Notes under the pieces: generated by a model
Database searches by the model: none
Seen by the model: the letters and a program-made list of their open reading frames with translations, nothing else
Told to the model about the DNA's origin: nothing
In this document: piece after piece, positions 16,358 through 24,284 of the stretch
Layout: each line of letters begins with the position of its first letter
How positions within the stretch are numbered: the stretch's first letter is position 1
Program-made: the position numbers and the translations under genes
From: Streptomyces mesophilus
GTDB lineage: Bacteria > Actinomycetota > Actinomycetes > Streptomycetales > Streptomycetaceae
Reading direction: 5' to 3'
DNA length: 35,679 nt
NCBI RefSeq assembly: GCF_011044995.1
Contig: NZ_JAAKZW010000060.1
Location: 1 to 35,679, forward strand

Positions 16358-16461
16358 GCGCACCCATGGAAACCTGACCCCTCGTCACCCGCCCCGCCGA
16401 CGGGCCATTCGCGCGAGAGCTGGGGCCGGTTGGGTGAGGCCAGGGGGCCCGGGGGCCGCAG

Positions 16462-17181
16462 TCAGGTCGCCAGCGTCGACAGCTCCTTCTCCAGGCCCCG
16501 GCCCCGGCGGCGTACGACCTCCGCCGCGACGTCCGCGAGCTTCTCGTTGGAGTGCTGGGAGATGCGGCGCAGGATGGCGAAGGCGTCGTCGGCGCCGCAG
16601 CCGAGGACGTGCATCACGATTCCGCTGGCCTGGTCGACCACGGGGCGTGTGCGCAGCGCGGTGCCCAGCTGGTCGATCTCGGCGAGGGCCGCGCGGTAGC
16701 GCTCGTCGCGGACGAGGCAGGTCGACGCCAGTTCGCCGAGCGCGCGGGCCGGGCCGCAGGCGGCGGGGGTGATGGTGCCGCTGCGGAAGCTGTAGAGGCT
16801 GAGCACCACGGTCAGGCCGGCCCGCGGGAACGGAAGGGTGACGGCCGCGCGCACCCCGGAGTCCAGGGCGCGGGCGCGGAACTCGGGCCAGCGCTGCTCG
16901 TGCAGGAGGTCGTCCGCGCCCACGGGCTCCCCGGTGGCGATCGCTTCCGGGATGGGTCCCGCGCCGGAGCGCAGCTGGGCCGTGACGACGGAGGCGAGAT
17001 CGGGGTGGGTGACCGCGACGGGTCCCGCGCGTCCGCCACGGACTCCGTCCGCGCCCGGTTCGGTCACGGTGGCGTCGGCTCCGCAGCAGTCGGCCGTGCA
17101 GCGCACGGCCTGTTCGGCGAGCTCGGAGAGATGACGTCCGGGCGGGACGGTGGAGGGGCTGCACCACGCCGGTTCCGGCAT
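16462..17181 (-). CDS. GAF-ANTAR RNA-binding antiterminator
   Basis: The product is 239 aa. Residues about 10-165 form a GAF-like sensor domain containing two close cysteines (CTADCC near 28-33). The C-terminal 60 residues (ALRTRPVVDQASGIVMHVLG...AFAILRRISQHSNEKLADVAAEVV) are a classical ANTAR domain, which binds paired RNA hairpins to prevent premature termination. This makes it a cytosolic post-transcriptional regulator that responds to an unknown signal. GAGGAGG sits 8 nt before the ATG at 17181. It is divergent from the PAS-GAF gene, and its upstream region carries a GTTT-N15-GGGCAC promoter candidate, linking it to the stress sigma factor gene close by. Confidence 0.93.
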   Translation of the reverse strand: MPEPAWCSPSTVPPGRHLSELAEQAVRCTADCCGADATVTEPGADGVRGGRAGPVAVTHPDLASVVTAQLRSGAGPIPEAIATGEPVGADDLLHEQRWPEFRARALDSGVRAAVTLPFPRAGLTVVLSLYSFRSGTITPAACGPARALGELASTCLVRDERYRAALAEIDQLGTALRTRPVVDQASGIVMHVLGCGADDAFAILRRISQHSNEKLADVAAEVVRRRGRGLEKELSTLAT

Positions 17182-17207
17182 CGGAGGTTCCTCCTCTCTT
17201 TGTGCGG

Positions 17208-17232
17208 GTGCCCTCGGAGATCCTGCACAAAC
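17208..17232 (-). promoter_or_regulatory. Candidate SigB-type promoter of the GAF-ANTAR gene
   Basis: On the minus strand GTTT (17229-17232), a 15-nt spacer, then GGGCAC (17208-17213). The start point would be near 17200, leaving a leader of about 20 nt with GAGGAGG. The -10 region CGAGGGCACCCG is the same as that of the flavoprotein gene at 33822-33846. Confidence 0.5.
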
Positions 17233-17245
17233 GCCGGCCTGGGCG

Positions 17246-17259
17246 GCGGAATCTTCCGC
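17246..17259. promoter_or_regulatory. Inverted repeat between GAF-ANTAR and PAS-GAF genes
   Basis: GCGGAA-TC-TTCCGC is a 6-2-6 inverted repeat in the 131-bp divergent gap. It is a plausible operator for either gene. No regulator is implied. Confidence 0.3.
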
Positions 17260-17312
17260 AGGTCACCCCGGCACCCTGCGCGAACAGGCGCGCAGCCGCT
17301 AACTTTCGCTCC

Positions 17313-18443
17313 ATGGCGCAAGCGGATGAGTTCGGTGAGGATCTCGCGGATTTCCTGCGCCGCGTAGGGGAGTTGAGAGCGGCACGGACGATTCCGGACG
17401 GTGATCTGCGCTCCGTCCTCGACACGGCCCTGTTCGAACTCGACCATGTGGCCGAGCAACTATGGCCCCGCTTCGAACAAATCGCCGCCGCGAGCGGCCA
17501 GTTCGCGGCCCGCCAGGAGGAGCAGCTGCTGCGCGCCGTGTTCCAGCGGCTGCCGCTTCCGGTCGTCCTGATGGACCGCGACACCGTCGTACGGCGGATG
17601 AACTTCGCCGCATCCGGCCTCACGGGTGTACGCGCCGGATACGCCACGGGCCGCCCGTTCGCCGGAATGTTCGCGCACGCCGACCGCGCGGCGCTGCGTT
17701 CGCAGACGGCGGCGGTGGCGCGCGGCGAGGGCGACCGCAGTCTGACCCTGCATCTTCAGCAGCGCCCCACGGACGACATACGGGCGACATTGACCGCCCT
17801 GCGCCCGGGCGCCGAACCCCACCCGGTGGTCCTGGTGGTCCTGCAGCCCGGCACGTCCCGGCGACTGCCACGCCCGGAGCGCCATGAGCGGCCGTACGGC
17901 CCGGAGCCCGATCTCGCGGAGGCGACCCGCAACGCGGCGCTGCTCGATCTGCTCGACACGATGACCACCGAGCTGCTCTCGGCACCCGCCGGGGATCGCA
18001 CGGCGCTGCTGCGCCGGGCGGCGTCGGTGCTGCACGGCCGTTTCGCGGACTGGGTGGTCGCCGATCTGGGCGCGCGGCAGCCCGTACGGACGCAGGTGCT
18101 CGGACCGCAGCAGGAGAGCGACGCGGTCGACGCCGTCGCGCGTCAGGATCCCGCCACGTGCCCCCTCGTGGTGGAGGCGGCGCGCGGCGGTTCCACGGCG
18201 CTTCAGGTGCGCCCGGAGGATCCGGACGCGTTCGGGCGTGACGCGGGCGACGTCCCGGTCCTGGTACGCGCCGATGTGTCCTCGCTGTTGTGCGTCCCCC
18301 TCGCCGGCCCGGAGGGGGGTCCGGTCGAGGGGGTGGTCACGCTGTTCCGCTGCGGGGCGCGACTCGCGTTCTCGCTGGCGGAGGCGCAGGCCGTGGATGT
18401 GATGTCACGGCATGTGGCGCTGGCCCTGCGCAAGGCGCGGTGA
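17313..18443 (+). CDS. PAS-GAF sensor protein
   Basis: The product is 376 aa. A helical N-terminus (residues 1-65) leads into a PAS-like domain at about 70-170 (LLRAVFQRLPLPVVLMDRDTVVRRMNFAASGLTG). A GAF-like domain occupies about 205-370 (LLDTMTTELLSAPAGDRTALLRRAASVLHGRFADWVVADLG... LCVPLAGPEGGPVEGVVTLFR). Proteins with this layout in Streptomyces often end in a PP2C phosphatase that acts on anti-sigma systems; no phosphatase or kinase domain is present here. It probably senses a signal and transmits it by protein contact. No ribosome-binding site precedes the ATG at 17313. A TAACTT hexamer at 17300-17305 would place the transcript start at about the ATG, so it may be leaderless. Confidence 0.88.
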   Translation: MAQADEFGEDLADFLRRVGELRAARTIPDGDLRSVLDTALFELDHVAEQLWPRFEQIAAASGQFAARQEEQLLRAVFQRLPLPVVLMDRDTVVRRMNFAASGLTGVRAGYATGRPFAGMFAHADRAALRSQTAAVARGEGDRSLTLHLQQRPTDDIRATLTALRPGAEPHPVVLVVLQPGTSRRLPRPERHERPYGPEPDLAEATRNAALLDLLDTMTTELLSAPAGDRTALLRRAASVLHGRFADWVVADLGARQPVRTQVLGPQQESDAVDAVARQDPATCPLVVEAARGGSTALQVRPEDPDAFGRDAGDVPVLVRADVSSLLCVPLAGPEGGPVEGVVTLFRCGARLAFSLAEAQAVDVMSRHVALALRKAR

Positions 18444-18466
18444 CCGGTCCTGCGCAAGGCGCGGTG
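18425..18466 (+). repeat. Direct duplication at the 3' end of the PAS-GAF gene
   Basis: The 18-mer CCTGCGCAAGGCGCGGTG occurs at 18425-18442 and again at 18449-18466, a 24-bp period. The first copy contains the last codons (LRKAR) and the first two bases of the stop; the second fills the gap before the sigma factor gene's stop. Confidence 0.9.
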
Positions 18467-18468
18467 GC

Positions 18469-19293
18469 TCACGCCGCTTTGGGCAGCTCCTCCTCGGTCT
18501 CGCTCTCGTCGTGCATGACCTCGGCGCGCATCGACGCGCAGCAGCGGCTGATCAGCCGGGACACATGCATCTGCGAGATGCCGAGCTGTTCGGCGATCCG
18601 GCTCTGTGTCATATCGCCGAAGAAGCGCATGTACAGGATGGCGCGCTCGCGTTCCGGCAGGGCGCGCAGCTGCGGCTTGATCGCTTCGCGGTCGACGACG
18701 ATGTCGATCGCCGGGTCGGGGGCGCCGAGCGCGTCCCGCAGCGCGTAGCCGTCGTCGCTGCCGGGGAGTTCGGCGTCCAGGGACAGGGCGGTGAAGCTGT
18801 CGAGTGCCTCGAGACCGGTCTTGGCTTCTTCCACGCTCATGCCCGCGCGGTCCGCGATCTCCTCGAGCGTCGGGGCGCGGCCCGGGATGGTCTGCGCGAG
18901 GTCCTGGGACGCGAACCGTACGCGGTTGCGCAGGTCCTGGACGCGCCGCGGCACGTGGAGGGTCCACATGTGGTCGCGGAAATGGCGTTTGATCTCGCCG
19001 GTCACGGTCGGCACGGCGTAGCTCTCGAAGGCGTGGCTGCGGTCGGGGTCGTAGCGGTCGACGGCCTTGACGAGGCCGAGGGCCGCGACCTGGCGCAGGT
19101 CCTCGAGGGACTCGCCGCGGCCGCGGAAACGGCCGGCGAGGCGATCGGCCATGGGCAGCCAGGCGCAGACCAGTTCCTGGCGCAGTGCGTCCTTCTGAGG
19201 CCCGTCCGGCAGCGCGGCCAGCCTGCGGAAGGCGGCGGCTGTGTCGGGGGCGTCGTCGTGCGGATGGCGTTTGACTCCAGTGGAGGTACGCAT
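18469..19293 (-). CDS. SigB/SigF/SigG-family stress sigma factor
   Basis: The product is 274 aa. Region 2 spans about 45-115 (ESLEDLRQVAALGLVKAVDRYDP ... SYAVPTVTGEIKRHFRDHMW), region 3 about 118-190, and region 4 about 205-256 with the helix-turn-helix MTQSRIAEQLGISQMHVSRL. This is the SigB-SigF-SigG architecture that directs RNA polymerase to GTTT/GGGTA-type promoters in general-stress and developmental responses. ATG 19293 is chosen over an in-frame TTG at 19311, which has no ribosome-binding site. No RsbW-type anti-sigma or RsbV gene is adjacent, so its control must be encoded elsewhere. A promoter of its own class lies upstream at 19443-19467, suggesting autoregulation. Confidence 0.93.
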   Translation of the reverse strand: MRTSTGVKRHPHDDAPDTAAAFRRLAALPDGPQKDALRQELVCAWLPMADRLAGRFRGRGESLEDLRQVAALGLVKAVDRYDPDRSHAFESYAVPTVTGEIKRHFRDHMWTLHVPRRVQDLRNRVRFASQDLAQTIPGRAPTLEEIADRAGMSVEEAKTGLEALDSFTALSLDAELPGSDDGYALRDALGAPDPAIDIVVDREAIKPQLRALPERERAILYMRFFGDMTQSRIAEQLGISQMHVSRLISRCCASMRAEVMHDESETEEELPKAA

Positions 19294-19442
19294 GGGGGCT
19301 GCAACTCCCAAAAGGGTGCTCGCTGTTGGCGACGGACACCGGGGAGTGAGAAGCGCGGCCGGAACGGATACAGGCGAAGGCCCATCCGGACGGGCGCGAC
19401 TGCTCCCGCGGATGTGCCTCCGATCCGAAGCACGAGTTGCGC

Positions 19443-19467
19443 ATGCCCGGGCTTTGGATACTCAAAC
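19443..19467 (-). promoter_or_regulatory. Candidate autoregulatory promoter of the sigma factor gene
   Basis: On the minus strand GTTT (19464-19467), a 15-nt spacer, then GGGCAT (19443-19448), one base from the SigB-type GGGTAT. The leader to the start codon would be about 140 nt. The intergenic region 19294-19614 (321 bp) holds this element and the promoter of the 45-aa gene; I see no other coding sequence in it. Confidence 0.4.
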
Positions 19468-19553
19468 GCGTTGAATGCCAGGGCAGTTGCCGCAGGGGCC
19501 GAGTTCGGGCCACGCTTCGCTCGACGAACAGCGGATCCGCCCCTTCATGCGGT

Positions 19554-19577
19554 GTTTGCCCGGCCTTGACAGGGAGA
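19554..19577 (+). promoter_or_regulatory. Candidate SigB-type promoter of the 45-aa gene
   Basis: GTTT (19554-19557), a 14-nt spacer, then GGGAGA (19572-19577). Transcription would start near 19585, about 30 nt before the ATG at 19615. The spacer also contains TTGACA by chance or as a second -35. Confidence 0.35.
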
Positions 19578-19614
19578 CCCGGTCGTCGACATCCCGTCGG
19601 GGAAGGGCCCGATC

Positions 19615-19752
19615 ATGGCACTGTTCGCTGTGTTGACACCCCTGGTCATGCTGGGTGTGGTTCTCGCGCTCGGCCGTTACGAGGAACTCCTGCTGCCATC
19701 CGTCGAGGAACCCGAAGAGGGCGCGATCCGCCGGGAGTTGCCCACGCCGTGA
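19615..19752 (+). CDS. 45-aa single-pass membrane protein
   Basis: A complete small gene of 45 codons and a TGA stop. It begins MALFAVLTPLVMLGVVLALG, one transmembrane helix, and continues with a short acidic cytosolic tail (RYEELLLPSVEEPEEGAIRR and then ELPTP). GGGGAAGGG lies 8 nt before the ATG. Codon usage is strongly G/C-ending in the tail, as in real genes here. It stands alone between the sigma factor gene and the CBS gene, in the same direction as the latter and 94 bp before it. Its ribosome-binding region closely resembles that of the CBS gene. The function is unknown; it may be a small membrane regulator or stabiliser. Confidence 0.75.
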   Translation: MALFAVLTPLVMLGVVLALGRYEELLLPSVEEPEEGAIRRELPTP

Positions 19753-19764
19753 CGTCCGCCGCAG

Positions 19765-19789
19765 GCATGCCCGGGCTCGATGCGGGTAC
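19765..19789 (+). promoter_or_regulatory. Weaker SigB-type promoter candidate of the CBS gene
   Basis: GCAT (19765-19768), a 15-nt spacer, then GGGTAC (19784-19789), which fits the loose consensus GnnT-N14-16-GGGTAC. The -10 element is perfect but the -35 lacks GTTT. The leader would be about 50 nt. Confidence 0.35.
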
Positions 19790-19846
19790 TGCGACCGGGG
19801 TCACCCGTCTCCCCTGTAGCGGGGGAATCGCAGGAAAGGGCCCGTC

Positions 19847-20275
19847 ATGGCCGACATCGTGAGGGACGTGATGACTCCGGGTGTCGTGGCGGTACGCCCT
19901 GATGCCTCGCTGGTCGAGGCCGCGCAGTTGATGCGCGCCCAGGACATCGGCGGTGTGCTCGTGGCCGCCGAGGGCACGGTGCTCGGCGTGCTGACCGACC
20001 GCGACATCACGCTGCGCGCCGTGGCCGACGGGGCGGATCCGCTGACCGTGAGCGCGCAGGCCGTGTGCACCCCGCATCCGGTCGCGGTCTCGCCCGACGA
20101 CTCGGTGACGGCGGCTGTCGCGCTCATGCGCCAGTACGCGGTGCGCCGGCTGCCGGTCATCGAGGACGGCCGCCCCGTGGGGATGGTCAGCCTGGGCGAT
20201 CTGGCCGTCGCGCTCGACCCGACGTCGACGCTGGCGCAGATCAGCGGCACGGAACCGGACAGCTGGCCGGGCTGA
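19847..20275 (+). CDS. CBS-pair regulatory protein
   Basis: The product is 142 aa and consists of two CBS motifs, residues about 4-60 (VRDVMTPGVVAVRPDASLVEAAQLM ... VLGVLTDRDITLRAV) and 70-130 (VCTPHPVAVSPDDSVTAAVALMRQYAVRRLPVIEDGRPVGMVSLGDLA). Together they form a Bateman module that usually binds adenosine nucleotides and reports energy state. No catalytic domain is fused, so it must act on a partner protein. AGGAAAGGG is the ribosome-binding site. It lies downstream of the 45-aa membrane protein gene and near the stress sigma factor, and its 3' end converges on the TIGR03086 gene at 28 bp. Confidence 0.95.
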   Translation: MADIVRDVMTPGVVAVRPDASLVEAAQLMRAQDIGGVLVAAEGTVLGVLTDRDITLRAVADGADPLTVSAQAVCTPHPVAVSPDDSVTAAVALMRQYAVRRLPVIEDGRPVGMVSLGDLAVALDPTSTLAQISGTEPDSWPG

Positions 20276-20303
20276 GGTCGGGGACGCCGCTTCCCGGCTG
20301 AGG

Positions 20304-20879
20304 TCAGGGATTGCGCCCCAGCAGACACAGCAGCTTCGTCTGGGCGTCGGCGCCCGGCGGCGGTTCGACCGCAGGCCCGAACACACCGCTCTTGTCCAAG
20401 TCGGCCGCATACGGCGCGACTTCCCGTACCGCCGCATCGATCAGACCTTGCGGCAGCCGCTCCTCGGCGCCGATCGCGCGCGACAGATCCCAGGTGTGCA
20501 CCACGAGATCGGTGGTCATCTGCGCGCAGTACGCGGCCGCCGGGGTGTCCCCGTACGAGAGATGCACCGTGCGCTCCAGGGCCCCGGGTGCGGCGAAGGC
20601 CTCGTGGGCGGCGCGTGAGGTGCGGTCCCAGACGCCGACGGGATCGTCGCCGAGCACATCCCCGTCGTAGGCGTCCCCGACCTCGGCGATCTGCGCCCCG
20701 TCCCGTACCAGCGGGACGGTCCAGAGCTGCTCGGCGACCAGATGGTTGACGAGGTCGCGGACGTTCCACTCCGTACAGGGCGTGGCGGCGGTCCACTGGT
20801 CGTCGGTGATGCGGTGCACCCGGTCGGCGAACTCGGCCAGGGCATCGCGGTGGTGGGTGAGCACGCTTGCGACAGCCAT
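20304..20879 (-). CDS. TIGR03086/mycothiol-dependent (DinB-like) protein
   Basis: The product is 191 aa. WNVRDLVNHLVAEQLWTV near residue 38 and CAQMTTDLVVHTWDLSRAIG near 128 carry the His, Glu and His residues that bind metal in the maleylpyruvate isomerase/DinB-like helical bundle, a TIGR03086-type actinobacterial family. Members use or modify mycothiol or similar thiols; the substrate here is unknown. The ATG at 20879 is the first in frame and starts the conserved helix. The leader has no good ribosome-binding site (GGGACACTGGACCC), so the transcript may be leaderless. The 55 bp between it and the ABC-F gene stop hold no clear terminator. Confidence 0.85.
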   Translation of the reverse strand: MAVASVLTHHRDALAEFADRVHRITDDQWTAATPCTEWNVRDLVNHLVAEQLWTVPLVRDGAQIAEVGDAYDGDVLGDDPVGVWDRTSRAAHEAFAAPGALERTVHLSYGDTPAAAYCAQMTTDLVVHTWDLSRAIGAEERLPQGLIDAAVREVAPYAADLDKSGVFGPAVEPPPGADAQTKLLCLLGRNP

Positions 20880-20934
20880 GGGTCCAGTGTCCCGCTACGG
20901 CGGCCCGGGCGCAGCAGCGCGCGCACGCCCCTCG

Positions 20935-22554
20935 TCAGCGGGCCCGCTCCACCCGCCGCTCGTCCCAGACCGGCTCGGTCGACTCACGGACCTTGCCGTC
21001 CGACCCGAACACCAGATAGCGGTCGAAGGACTTCGCGAACCAGCGGTCGTGGGTCACCGCGAGCACCGTGCCCTCGAAGGACTCGAGGCCCTCCTGGAGC
21101 GCCTCCGCGCTCTCCAGGTCCAGGTTGTCCGTCGGCTCGTCGAGCAGCAGGGCCGTACAGCCCTGGAGTTCGAGCAGCAGGATCTGGAAGCGGGCCTGCT
21201 GGCCGCCGGAGAGACGGTCGAAGGGCTGCTCGGCCTGGGCGGTCAGCTCGTAGCGGCGGAGCATCGAACTGGCCGCGCCGCGGTCCTTGGCGTGCTCGCG
21301 CCACAGGATGTCGAGCAAGGTGCGCCCGAACAGCTCCGGGTGCGCGTGGGTCTGCGCGAAGTGCCCGGGCACGACGCGCGCGCCGAGCTTCCAGTCGCCG
21401 GTGTGCCGCACCTCGTCGCCGGCGAGCAGCCGCAGGAAGTGCGATTTGCCGGAGCCGTTGGAGCCGAGGACGGCGACCCGCTCGCCGAAGAAGATCTCCA
21501 GGTCGAAGGGTTTCATCAGACCGGTGAGCTCGAGGTTCTTGCAGGTCACCGCGCGTACGCCGGTGCGTCCGCCGTGCAGGCGCATGGTGATGTCCTGGTC
21601 GCGCGGCGGCTCGGGCGGCGGACCGGCCTCCTCGAATTTGCGGAGCCGGGTCTGTGCGGCGCTGTAGCGCGAGGCCATTGCCGGGCTGTTCTCGGCGGCC
21701 TGGCGCAGATTGAGGACCAGCTTCTTGAGCTGGGCGTGCTTCTCGTCCCAGCGGCGGCGCAGCTCGTCGAAGCGCGCGAAGCGTTCCTTGCGGGCCTCGT
21801 GGAAGGTGCCGAAGCCGCCGCCGTGCACCCAGGCGTCCGCACCGGCAGGACCCGGCTCGACGCTGATGATCTTCTCGGCAGCGCGGGCGAGGAGCTCGCG
21901 GTCGTGCGAGACGAACAGGACGGTCTTGCGGGTCTCCTTCAGGCGCTCCTCGAGCCAGCGCTTGCCGGGTACGTCGAGGTAGTTGTCCGGCTCGTCGAGG
22001 AGCAGGACCTCGTCGGTGCCGCGAAGCAGCGACTCGAGGACGAGGCGCTTCTGCTCGCCACCACTGAGGGTGGAGACCTCGCGGAACTGGGCCCGCTCGT
22101 ACGGCACGCCGAGGGCCGCCATGGTGCACATGTCCCAGAGCGTCTCGGCCTCGTAGCCGCGCGCCTCGGCCCAGTCGGAGAGCGCCTGGGCGTACCGCAG
22201 CTGGGCGGCCTCGTCGTCCACCGTCATGATCAGGTGTTCGGCGGCGTCCACGGCCTTCGCCGCTTCCCGGATACGGGGAGTGGCCACGGAGACGAGCAGG
22301 TCACGTACCGTGCTGTCATCGCGTACGGAGCCGATGAACTGCGGCATCACGCCGAGCCCGCCGCTGACGGTGACACCGCCGCCGTGCGGCTGCAGCTCGC
22401 CGGAGAGCAGCCGGAGCAGGGTGGTCTTGCCGGCCCCGTTCGGCCCCACGAGGGCGACGACGGCGCCTTCGCCCACCCTGAACGACACATCACCGAGCAG
22501 CGCCCGTCCGTCGGGCAGGTAGTACTCGAGGTGCGCTGCTTCCAGATGTCCCAT
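20935..22554 (-). CDS. ABC-F family ATP-binding protein
   Basis: The product is 539 aa with two ABC cassettes and no transmembrane domain, the ABC-F layout. Cassette 1 has Walker A GPNGAGKTT (near 38), signature LSGGEQKRL and Walker B LLLDEPDNYLD. Cassette 2 has GSNGSGKSH, LSGGQQARF and LLLDEPTDNLD. The linker (about 240-320) is charged and helical. ABC-F proteins act on ribosomes, and some give antibiotic resistance or rescue translation; which role applies cannot be told. The ATG at 22554 starts directly at the cassette. It diverges from the PAP2-kinase gene with 128 bp between them, in which a SigB-type promoter candidate lies. Confidence 0.95.
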   Translation of the reverse strand: MGHLEAAHLEYYLPDGRALLGDVSFRVGEGAVVALVGPNGAGKTTLLRLLSGELQPHGGGVTVSGGLGVMPQFIGSVRDDSTVRDLLVSVATPRIREAAKAVDAAEHLIMTVDDEAAQLRYAQALSDWAEARGYEAETLWDMCTMAALGVPYERAQFREVSTLSGGEQKRLVLESLLRGTDEVLLLDEPDNYLDVPGKRWLEERLKETRKTVLFVSHDRELLARAAEKIISVEPGPAGADAWVHGGGFGTFHEARKERFARFDELRRRWDEKHAQLKKLVLNLRQAAENSPAMASRYSAAQTRLRKFEEAGPPPEPPRDQDITMRLHGGRTGVRAVTCKNLELTGLMKPFDLEIFFGERVAVLGSNGSGKSHFLRLLAGDEVRHTGDWKLGARVVPGHFAQTHAHPELFGRTLLDILWREHAKDRGAASSMLRRYELTAQAEQPFDRLSGGQQARFQILLLELQGCTALLLDEPTDNLDLESAEALQEGLESFEGTVLAVTHDRWFAKSFDRYLVFGSDGKVRESTEPVWDERRVERAR

Positions 22555-22589
22555 GGGGCGGATTCTGCGGGTCGGCCCCGGCCCGGGGC

Positions 22590-22676
22590 AAACCGGTTTC
22601 CCTGCCCGCCCGCTCCGAAACTGAGGGCTTCACCCCAGCCCCGGTCAGCTGTGACCTTGCGGGTTCCGGGTACCCG
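22590..22676. promoter_or_regulatory. Two 10-bp palindromes between ABC-F and PAP2-kinase genes
   Basis: AAACCGGTTT (22590-22599) and CGGGTACCCG (22667-22676) are perfect palindromes in the divergent gap. The first overlaps the proposed -10 of the ABC-F promoter; the second sits just upstream of the fusion gene's ATG at 22683. Either could be an operator. Confidence 0.3.
22597..22621 (-). promoter_or_regulatory. Candidate SigB-type promoter of the ABC-F gene
   Basis: On the minus strand GTTT (22618-22621), a 15-nt spacer, then GGGAAA (22597-22602). The leader would be about 34 nt. The surrounding G-run makes a chance match more likely than in the other cases. Confidence 0.3.
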
Positions 22677-22682
22677 GGGACC

Positions 22683-24209
22683 ATGGGTAAACGTGATGCC
22701 TTCCCTCTGCCACGCATCGACGTGTTCGCGGATCCGCGCGTGAAAGGGCCCGTGGCGGTCGTGTCCGCCGGACGATCGCGGCTTGTCGCGCTCGATCTGA
22801 AGGTCTTCGACGGCGTGGCCAGGCGGCACTGGCCGGGCGCCGATCCGCTGCTGCCCTGGCTGAGCCGCAGCGCCAACCACGGCGTGCTCTGGTTCGCCTC
22901 GGCCGCCGCCCTGACCCTGACCCGCTCGCCCCGGGCGCGCCGGGCCGCCGCCCGCGGGCTCGCCTCTCTCGCGCTGGCCTCGGGCACCGTGAACACCTTC
23001 GGCAAGCGCGCGGTCCGCCGGGCGCGCCCGCTGCGGGACGACGTACCGCTGATCCGCCAGCTCAAACACCAGCCGATCACGACCTCGTTCCCCTCCGGCC
23101 ACTCCGCCTCCGCGGCCGCCTTCGCGACGGGCGTGGCCCTGGAGTCGCGCCGCTGGGGCGCGGTCGTCGCCCCGGTCGCCGGGGCCGTCGCGCTGTCGCG
23201 GGTCTACACCGGAGTGCACTATCCGGCCGATGTGCTCGCGGGCGCGGCGCTCGGCGTGGGCGCCGCTTTCGCCGTACGGGGCCTCGTGCCCACCCGCGAC
23301 CAGCGCCGCTCCCCCGGCCGGCCGCATGCCGAAGCACCGGTGCTGCCGGACGGCGAGGGGCTGGTGATGGTGGTCAACTCCGGGGCCAAGACGGCCGACC
23401 GGGCACGGGCCCTGCTGACCGCGCTGCCCGGCACCGAGCTCGTGGAATGCGAACCGGAGCATTTCGTCGACGAGTTGGAGAAGGCGGCGAAGCGGGCGCG
23501 GGTGCTCGGCGTGTGCGGCGGCGACGGCTCGGTGAACACGGCCGCCCAGATCGCCCTGCGCCACGGACTGCCGCTCGCGGTCCTGCCCGGCGGCACGCTC
23601 AACCACTTCGCGTACGACCTCGGCGTGGAGGGCGAACGCGACCTCGCCCGCGCCCTGTCCCGCGGCGAGGCGGTGGCGGTGGATGTGGGCCGCTTCCGGG
23701 TCGGGGACACCACGGGCCTGTTCCTCAACACGTTCAGCATCGGCGTGTACCCGGAGCTGGTACGCCACCGGGACCGCTGGTCACGACGGATCGGCGGCTG
23801 GCCGGCCGGGGTGCTCGCCGCCGGTGACGTCCTGGGCTCCGAGCGGCCCCTCGAGGTCGAAATGGGCGGCAAGCGGCGGGCGTTGTGGCTCCTGTTCGCC
23901 GGCAACGGGACGTACCACCGCATGGGCCTGGCCCCCGCGCGCCGCCATGACCTGGCCGACGGGCTGCTCGACGTGCGGGTGGCGCACGGCGGCCGCAGGC
24001 CCGGCCTCCGGCTGCTCGCGGCCGCGTTCGCGGGCCCGCTCAGCCGCTCCCCCGCCCATGCGGCGGTACGGGTGCGCAGGCTGCGTGTCATGAGGCTCGC
24101 GCCCGGCACTCCGCTCGCGTACGACGGCGAAGTGGTCTCCGCCGGAGGCGAGTTGCAACTCGACAAGCTCCCGGAAGCGCTGACGGTGTACCGGCCGGAG
24201 CCGTTCTGA
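22683..24209 (+). CDS. PAP2 phosphatase-diacylglycerol kinase fusion
   Basis: The product is 508 aa with two lipid enzymes joined. The N-terminal half is a PAP2 phosphatase: motif 1 KRAVRRARP (108-116), motif 2 PSGH (137-140), motif 3 SRVYTGVHYPAD (172-183), with hydrophobic segments around them. From about residue 225 it is a diacylglycerol/sphingosine kinase catalytic domain with GGDGSVN (279-285) and PGGTLNHFA (302-310). It probably dephosphorylates and rephosphorylates lipid substrates at the membrane. The fusion is a known layout in actinobacteria. ATG 22683 is the only early start; GGGGA lies 2-3 nt upstream, unusually close. It diverges from the ABC-F gene and ends 144 bp before the methyltransferase gene. 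Confidence 0.93.
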   Translation: MGKRDAFPLPRIDVFADPRVKGPVAVVSAGRSRLVALDLKVFDGVARRHWPGADPLLPWLSRSANHGVLWFASAAALTLTRSPRARRAAARGLASLALASGTVNTFGKRAVRRARPLRDDVPLIRQLKHQPITTSFPSGHSASAAAFATGVALESRRWGAVVAPVAGAVALSRVYTGVHYPADVLAGAALGVGAAFAVRGLVPTRDQRRSPGRPHAEAPVLPDGEGLVMVVNSGAKTADRARALLTALPGTELVECEPEHFVDELEKAAKRARVLGVCGGDGSVNTAAQIALRHGLPLAVLPGGTLNHFAYDLGVEGERDLARALSRGEAVAVDVGRFRVGDTTGLFLNTFSIGVYPELVRHRDRWSRRIGGWPAGVLAAGDVLGSERPLEVEMGGKRRALWLLFAGNGTYHRMGLAPARRHDLADGLLDVRVAHGGRRPGLRLLAAAFAGPLSRSPAHAAVRVRRLRVMRLAPGTPLAYDGEVVSAGGELQLDKLPEALTVYRPEPF

Positions 24210-24284
24210 GCACGCTCGTGCCGGGGTGTGAAAGCCTCACGCGCATGTCTCGCATAGCAAGATAGGGATCTCATTATTCGGCAC

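Noticed and set aside
14441..16699. 752-codon plus-strand frame
   Set aside because: It runs opposite three real genes and crosses their boundaries; no start signal and no recognisable domain.
19294..19311. TTG start for the sigma factor gene
   Set aside because: No ribosome-binding site precedes it; ATG at 19293 is simpler and keeps the domain intact.
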